Assembly: GCA_012841565.1 (NCBI GenBank) | Contig: DUUM01000369.1 | Span: 1 to 7,827 of the forward strand | DNA length: 7,827 nucleotides | Direction of reading: 5' to 3' | From: Candidatus Epulonipiscium sp. | GTDB taxonomy: Bacteria; Bacillota_A; Clostridia; Lachnospirales; Cellulosilyticaceae | Shown: positions 1 to 6,700 of the stretch, piece by piece | Layout: every line of letters begins with the position of its first letter | Numbering within the stretch: the stretch's first letter is position 1 | The notes under the pieces: model-generated | What the model saw: only the letters and a program-made list of their open reading frames with translations | Database searches by the model: none | What the model was told of the DNA's origin: nothing | Made by a program: the position numbers and the translations under genes

Positions 1-28
1 AGTTTAAATCGTCATTTATTCCATTGAT

Positions 29-84
29 AAAAAGGGTCTCAGGCTTTGAGTTTTATAGAAAAACTTCAAAGTGGCCCGAAACCC
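29..84 (-). terminator. Rho-independent terminator of the NRPS-PPTase operon
   Basis: On the minus strand a long hairpin begins 22 bases after the PPTase stop codon. The arms are 60-84 (5' side in the RNA) and 34-54 (3' side), with a five-base loop at 55-59. About 21 pairs form, including two G-U wobbles, interrupted by a one-base bulge at 65 and a three-base bulge at 72-74. The base of the stem is GC-rich (GGG against CCC) and is followed at once by five U residues (29-33). The plus strand has no T-tract after the hairpin, so it should end only leftward transcription. It marks the end of the operon, and nothing is recognisable in positions 1-28. Confidence 0.88.
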
Positions 85-106
85 CTGATTTATAGGATAA
101 CTCTCC

Positions 107-721
107 CTAAAAACAGATTCCTAAATAATATGACCCTTTCTCAATACATATAAGTGTAGCGTCTTGTCTTTTTTGCTTTTCTTCCGTTGAAAAGTCTATC
201 TTTTTTAAGGCTGCCAACATACCTTGTCCGGTAAATTTTATATAAGCTTCTTTTAAGACCCATATCCTATTTAACTGCCTTTTTTTCTCTACTTGACTAT
301 TAGCAACTAGTGTTTCTAATTCTTCTGGGGAACATATTAGATTTGCAATATCTAGGTCAAAGGGAAAGGGATCTTGTATGTCGATCCCCACCTCCTGATC
401 CCCCACAATACAAGCGACAAAGTTTGTACAGTGACTGATGTTAAAGAAAATATCTTTATAATCGTTCAAGTAAGGCTTTCCATTATAACCTACTTGGAAA
501 TCTAGAACCCCTTCTACTCCGTAGTGCTTTTTTAGAACACTGGAAAGTAACAAATAGGCTGTTAATGATCTAATCTTGTCATCTATAAAATAAAAAGCTT
601 TGATCTTTTCTTGCCTTTGCTGGGAAACTGCAGGTGTATATTTGTTTAAGAAAGCTTGTTTGCTACTTTGATTGCTTTCACTCATAAATTCTTTGATGTC
701 TACAATATAAACCTTCGTCAT
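107..721 (-). CDS. Sfp-type 4'-phosphopantetheinyl transferase
   Basis: This 204-residue cytoplasmic enzyme should move the 4'-phosphopantetheine arm of coenzyme A to the conserved serine of carrier domains, here most likely T1 and T2 of the adjacent synthetase. Seen in order: GKPYL (81-85), FFNISHC (92-98, the CoA-binding motif, normally ending SHS), VGIDIQ (111-116, with metal ligand D114) and WVLKEAYIK (154-162, with E158 of the KEA motif). The start is ATG at 719-721 with a good ribosome binding site, 15 bases after the synthetase stop, so the two genes are surely co-transcribed and perhaps translationally coupled. A terminator follows. Oddities: Q116 stands where Sfp has metal ligand E109, and the protein stops after YYLGICF, about 18 residues earlier than Bacillus Sfp. 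Both may be normal in this subfamily. Family assignment is secure; the partner is inferred from position. Confidence 0.95.
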   Translation of the reverse strand: MTKVYIVDIKEFMSESNQSSKQAFLNKYTPAVSQQRQEKIKAFYFIDDKIRSLTAYLLLSSVLKKHYGVEGVLDFQVGYNGKPYLNDYKDIFFNISHCTNFVACIVGDQEVGIDIQDPFPFDLDIANLICSPEELETLVANSQVEKKRQLNRIWVLKEAYIKFTGQGMLAALKKIDFSTEEKQKRQDATLICIEKGSYYLGICF

Positions 722-726
722 AAGAG

Positions 727-736
727 TCCCCTTTCC
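727..736 (-). promoter_or_regulatory. Ribosome binding site of the PPTase gene
   Basis: The 15 bases between the synthetase stop (TAG at 737-739) and the PPTase ATG read, on the minus strand, GGAAAGGGGA followed by CTCTT and the ATG. The purine run ends five bases before the start codon, a normal Shine-Dalgarno distance. It supports the chosen start and leaves no room for a separate promoter in the gap, so PPTase expression should depend on the synthetase transcript, unless a promoter lies inside the NRPS gene. Confidence 0.75.
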
Positions 737-3700
737 CTATTCTAGATCAAAGTACCCTAAACCATTAAGGGCATTCATAAACCTCTCTATATAACTTTTT
801 GATGTAACCGGCCATTGGTATCCCAGTCTATATAGAACCTGAACTGTATATTCACTATCTGTGGCAATGGGAACTATTTCACGGCCATGGCCCATATTTG
901 CATATGCAATCATACTGGAGAGAATCTTCGCTTTTTCTGGATCTTGTTTGGCTTTTTCAAAGGCCTTCTCATACTCATCTATTTCGGAGAATTCAATCTC
1001 AAAGCCCATTTTATTCATCTGCTGAATCAAATCTCCCATGGTAATAATGTGGTTGTTATAATTATGGAATACGCAGCAATGATCTGGAGTTTGGGCAAGT
1101 AATAAAATACTTTCTGCTGTGGTATCAATTGGTGAAAATTCAACCTTCTGGTTAATAAATGCATAAGGGAATTTCCCAATCATTAGATAGGATTTCAGAC
1201 TTCCCATAAAGCTGTTGGTACTAAAGTTAATTTGGAACTCGCCATCAGAATCTCGGGCCGACAAGTTCCCCACCCGGAGTATCTTGGCTTTTAAACCCAG
1301 CTCAATATTTTCTAAAACATGTCTTTCTGCACTAAATTTACTGCTGCTATATTTATTATCTAAATCTTGCCCTAAATAGAGCATTTGTTCCGTCATAACA
1401 GTATCCTTAGGTGGTCTATTCTCAATACTATAACCCGAGACACTTGCCGTGGACACATGAACTAGTCTAGCCTTTTTCTTAAGGCAATAATCAATTAAAT
1501 TGATTACACCGCCCACATTAACATCCTCAATATCAGTTCCCTGGGAGAAATGTTTTACATTTGCCGCGCAGTTAATAACTGTATCGATAGGAAGTCCTTC
1601 AATCTCTTTAAATGATGTTGGATTGGTAATATCCCCTTCAACAACAGTAACTCGCTCATCAAATGCTTTTTCATAACTTCCTTCAAAATAATAATATATA
1701 ATAGATTTTAGACGTTTTGTAACATCTGTCAATCCGCTGCTTCTTAAAAGGCAATAGACCTTTCCTTGATGGTTTTTAAGGTAGCTGGCCAACACGTGAA
1801 TTCCTAAGAAACCAGTAGCACCTGTTAATAATATATTACCTAAATCATTCTTTTCTCCTTGCTGAAGTGCTTCTAAATTATTCGCTAATAATACTTGATT
1901 AATCTGATCATAATTATAATTGGAAAAATCTTGGTAAGAAGAAGCACTAAGCTCCTCTTCAGTTTCCCCAGTGCCACTGACAAATCCAGCTAATTCTCTT
2001 GGCGTCGGATAATTAAAGACATCCCCATAAGAAATTTCTATTGCATATTTAGATGCTTCAATAACAACCCGTGTAACCACTAAAGAGGTTCCCCCTATTT
2101 CAAAGAAATTATCTAGCGCTCCTACTTTTGGAAGTCCTAATACCTTAGCATATATTTCACATAAAGTCTTTTCACCTTCATTGGCTGGGGCTTGATAGTT
2201 ACCCTCACTATCTATAAAAGGCTCTGGTAGGAGTTTATGGTCTATCTTGCCATTAAGGGTGAAAGGCATTTCATCTAGCTCCATATAAGCAGTCGGAACC
2301 ATATAGCCTGGAAGGTCTTGTTTAATACTTGCTTTTAAATCATCTAGGTTGATTGTTGCTTCACTGGTAAAGTAGGTGCAAATATGATCCTGATTATTTA
2401 TTTTCCCTATAATGACCACTGCACTTTTAATCCCTGTATATTGGACTATTTTAGTTTCTATTTCTCCAAGTTCTATTCTCTGCCCCCTAAGCTTGACCTG
2501 ATTGTCTTTCCTTCCTAGGATAAATACATCTCCAGCTTGAGACCACTTGGCATAGTCACCTGTTTTGTAGATTCTTTGCCCACCCCAGTGGATAAAGGAC
2601 TCTTTGGTTCGCTTTTCTAAATTATAATACCCCTTGGCAACCCCTGGGCCACCAATACATAGTTCTCCAATTACCCCTGGTGGAACTTCGTTCTCATCAG
2701 CATCTAAGATGCATATATAGTAGTTTAATAAGGGCTTACCAATCGAAATAATACTTTCATTAGTAAGTTCCTTAGCATTAGAAACCATGGTGGCTTCCGT
2801 CGGTCCATAACCATTATATAACCTGGCCTTAGTAATACTCTTCAACTTATTTAAAAGCTGTAGGGTATAATTTTCTCCTCCTGATATAATGACCTTACAT
2901 TGTTCTAGTGCCGTGCAGAACTCTGGAAATTCCATATACTCCAATAGTCTTGATGGCGTAGCAAGTAAAAAATCTCCATTTGCCCTGGCAAATAAATCGG
3001 ATAATAAAACAGGGTTGGTGCATTCCTTTTCATTTGCCAGTGCCAATGTTAAGCCATTACAAAGTGCAAAGGTAATTTCTGTTAGACACATATCAAAAGA
3101 AATAGTTGCTATAGAAACCACCGTAGAACACTTTTCTACCGTTGCATTTAAGAGAATATTCGCCGGGTGATTATATACACAGTTGCAAATACCATGGTGT
3201 TCTAACATAGCCCCCTTGGGATTTCCTGTTGAACCAGATGTATAAAGCAAACACGCAATATCATCATGCTTTACATCTACCCCTGGGTCAGCAGCATTTG
3301 GATAGTTGATTAGGCCATCAATATCAATGGCTTTACCACTTGTAATATCACTCATCCTATCTGAGGTAGTAATGATATATGATGACTCACTATCTTCAAT
3401 CATATAAGTGATTCTTTCTGCTGGGTACTGAGGATCACAAGGAATGTAGGCGCAACCCGCTTTAAAAATACCATACATGGCTGCAATCATTCGGCTATCT
3501 CTTGGAAGTAGGATGGCTACTCGCTCTCCTACTTTTACACCAAGATCAAGTAATGCATTTGCCACCCTATTGATCATTTGGTCAAGTTCCCTATAGGTAT
3601 AGTCACCATCCGTTGCCACTAAAGCTTTCTTATCTGGATTTAATAAAACATGGTTTTCAAAAGTTCGGTGGACAACCTTTTCTTCAATTTCTACTTGTTG

Positions 3701-6700
3701 GCTTATACGAAACTTAGTTAAGCGCTCTGCCTGTCTTTGACTAATGATAGAGGTAGAACTAATAAGATTCTCTGGTTGCTGCATAATATGCATGACAGCG
3801 GTGCCCATGGCTTCCGCAAATCCATTCATTAAATCCAAACTATATAAGGCATCATTATAGGCAAGACAAACACCAATTTGTCCTTCCCTTTCCTCAATCA
3901 TAATAGAAAGGCCGAACTTTGGAAAATTTAAATCCAGTTCTTCCATTACAATCTCTCTGCCATCTAGCTCTAGCTTATCTCCTAGTATACCGAGTTGACA
4001 TCCATACATAATATTGGGTGTGAAAGCATATTGGGTTGAAACTTCTGTAAAAGGATAGTCTTCATATTCCAGCCCCTTTAAGAAAATATGTTTCACCTCT
4101 TCAATATACTTAAGGCAAGATTGGTCCTTTGGGATACTTATTGACAAAGGAATCGTCTGGACAAACATTCCCATGGTATTTTGGATTTCCAAATTACTAC
4201 GGCCACTACTGATCGTACATAGGTGGATGTCTTTGCTTCCTGCATATCTTGATAGGGTATAAGCTGCGCCTCCTAAAAATAGATGGGCAGGTGTCATATC
4301 ATTGTTTTTACAGAAAGTCTCTATCTTATCTTTATCTAGTAAAAAAACTGTTTCAGCTATTTTACCTTGTTCTGTTTTTCCAGGTAAATCTGCAGGCATC
4401 TCTGTACTTCCTTCAAAGTCAGCTAATGTTGATGCATAATATTCTTCCGCCTCTTGGTAGTAACCGCTTTTTTCTTTGCTGATCTCATCTGCTACATAAT
4501 CAAAATAAGAGTAGCTTTCGGGTGCAAGTACTTCACCCTTATAAACATCTTGTAACTCCTTCATCAATAGTTGAAGAGACGCACCATCAAAGATAATATG
4601 ATGGAAATCTAGAAACACATAAACATTCTGCCTAGTTTCCACTACTTTTATCCTGTAAAGTCTTTCATTTGTCATATCAAAACTTCTTGGAAATTCTATT
4701 TTAATCTCCGGTATTTCTTCTTCCCTTGCCTTCATATAATCCATCTTGATTTCACTATTTGGATGATTAAATTGTTTGATTTCTTCCCCTTCTATTTTTA
4801 GGGTAGTCTGTAAATAAGGATGCCCTTTAATAACTACTTCTAGAGCCTTCATTAGCTTATCTACATTAGAGGTATCTTCAATTTTAATCATTACTGGTAT
4901 ATTATAAATTAGCTTTTCCGGATTTTTCATCGTATCGTAATAAATACCTAATTGAGTCTTAGATAAAGCTACCCCTTGATTTTCCAGCAAAGTCTTTTTC
5001 TCTTTTTTTACAGCTGGCTTATCTTGATCAGTCATCCAATTTCTCAGGAGTTCATTCTCTATTTCTAGGATCGTCGTCCCTTGCATCATTTTGTTCACCA
5101 CAAGGGTATAATCAAATTTCCTTGTAATAATAGCCGCAAGTTTAATCGTTGATAAGGATGTAAATCCTATTTTTATTAAATCCGTCTCAATTCCAAAATC
5201 CTCATGACCCACAATCTCCGAGACGATTTTAACAAGGTCCTCTTCCAGGTAATTTAACGTTTTACTGGCGCCTATTTCCACTTGATGAGGTCTACTTAAA
5301 TCAACCTCAGGTAATTCTTTTACATCTATCTTACCATTTAGTGTAAAAGGCATTTCTTCTATTTCCATAAAGGCCGTAGGAATCATATACGCTGGAAGGT
5401 CTTTTTTAAGACTTTCTTTTAAATCCTCTAGATTGATTTTTTCTTCACTTGTAAAGTAAGAACAGATATGATCTTGGTTATTGATCTGTTTGATAATAAC
5501 CACAGCATTTTTAATCCCTTTATACTGGGTTATTTTTGTTTCGATTTCTTCTAGTTCAATTCTTTGCCCTCTAAGTTTGACCTGATTATCTTTTCTGCCT
5601 AGAATAAATACATCGCCATCTTCAGACCACTTAGCATAGTCACCGGATTTATAGATGACCTGACCATTCCACTGGATAAAAGACTCACGGGTCCGCTCTT
5701 CAAGGTTATAATACCCCTTAGCAACCCCTGGCCCGCCAATACATAACTCCCCAACAACCCCTGGTGGAAGCTCGTTCTCATCCGCATCTAGTATACATAT
5801 ATAGTAATTGATTAAAGGCTTTCCAATTGAGATTGTATCCTCGTTTGTGAGCTCTTTAGCATTGGAAATAATCGTTGCTTCTGTGGGTCCATAAACGTTA
5901 TATAACCTAGCTTTTGTTACACTTTTCAACTTGTTTAAGAGCTGGTGTGTACACTTTTCTCCGCCTGTTAGAAGCACTTTACATTCCTTTAATACCTGGC
6001 AAAATTCTGGGAATTGCATATACTCTAATAGCCTTGAGGGTGTGGCAATTAAAAACGTTACTTTGGCCCTGTCAAATAGTTGAGCTAACAAAATAGGATT
6101 CGTACATTCAGCTTCATTTGCTAGGGCTAGTCTTAATCCATTACTCAGTCCATAGATTATTTCTTTTAAGCACATATCAAAGGAAAAAGTCGATATAGAA
6201 ACCACTGTGGAGCACACCCCAACAGCTGCGTAAAGACAAGGATTAGCTGGGTGATTGTAGATATAATTACTAATTCCATGATGGGCTAACATAGCACCTT
6301 TTGGCTTTCCTGTTGAGCCTGATGTGTAAAGTAATCCTGCTATATCATCTGGTTTTACATCTATTTCAGGTGACGCTGTATTTTGATGTTTTATAAGCTC
6401 ATCAATATTAATCCCTTTACCACTTGAAATATCTTCTATTCTGTCTGATGTGGTAATAATATAAGTTGCTTGACTATCTTCGATCATGTAATTGATTCTT
6501 TCCTTAGGATACTGGGTATCGCAAGGAACATAAGCACAACCTGCTTTGAAAACACTATACATAGCGACTATCATCCGGCTATCTCTAGGAAGAAGGATGG
6601 CTATTTTGTTGCCCGCTTTTACACCGTGATCTATCAGCGCATTTGCGACTCTATTGATCATTTGGTCAAGTTCTCTATAAGTATATTCCCCATCTGTTGC

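Noticed and set aside
53..109. PPTase as a gene truncated by a premature TAG
   Set aside because: Reading past the stop gives 17 codons before a TAA, and they do not resemble the Sfp C-terminal tail. The terminator hairpin also begins there. The short C-terminus is therefore more likely native.
722..736. Separate promoter for the PPTase gene in the gap
   Set aside because: The gap is only 15 bases and is filled by the ribosome binding site.
737..1973. Thioesterase or Dieckmann-type (R*) release domain
   Set aside because: There is no GxSxG thioesterase motif in the terminal region, and the reductase Tyr and Lys of YxxxK are both present, along with the Thr and the nucleotide-binding motif.
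5033..5303. Epimerisation or methyltransferase domain between A1 and C2
   Set aside because: Only one carrier domain and a short Lys-rich linker fit in the space between A1 and C2.
5599..5787. Minus-strand open frame of 62 codons overlapping A1
   Set aside because: It is an out-of-frame shadow inside the adenylation domain A1, with no motif of its own.
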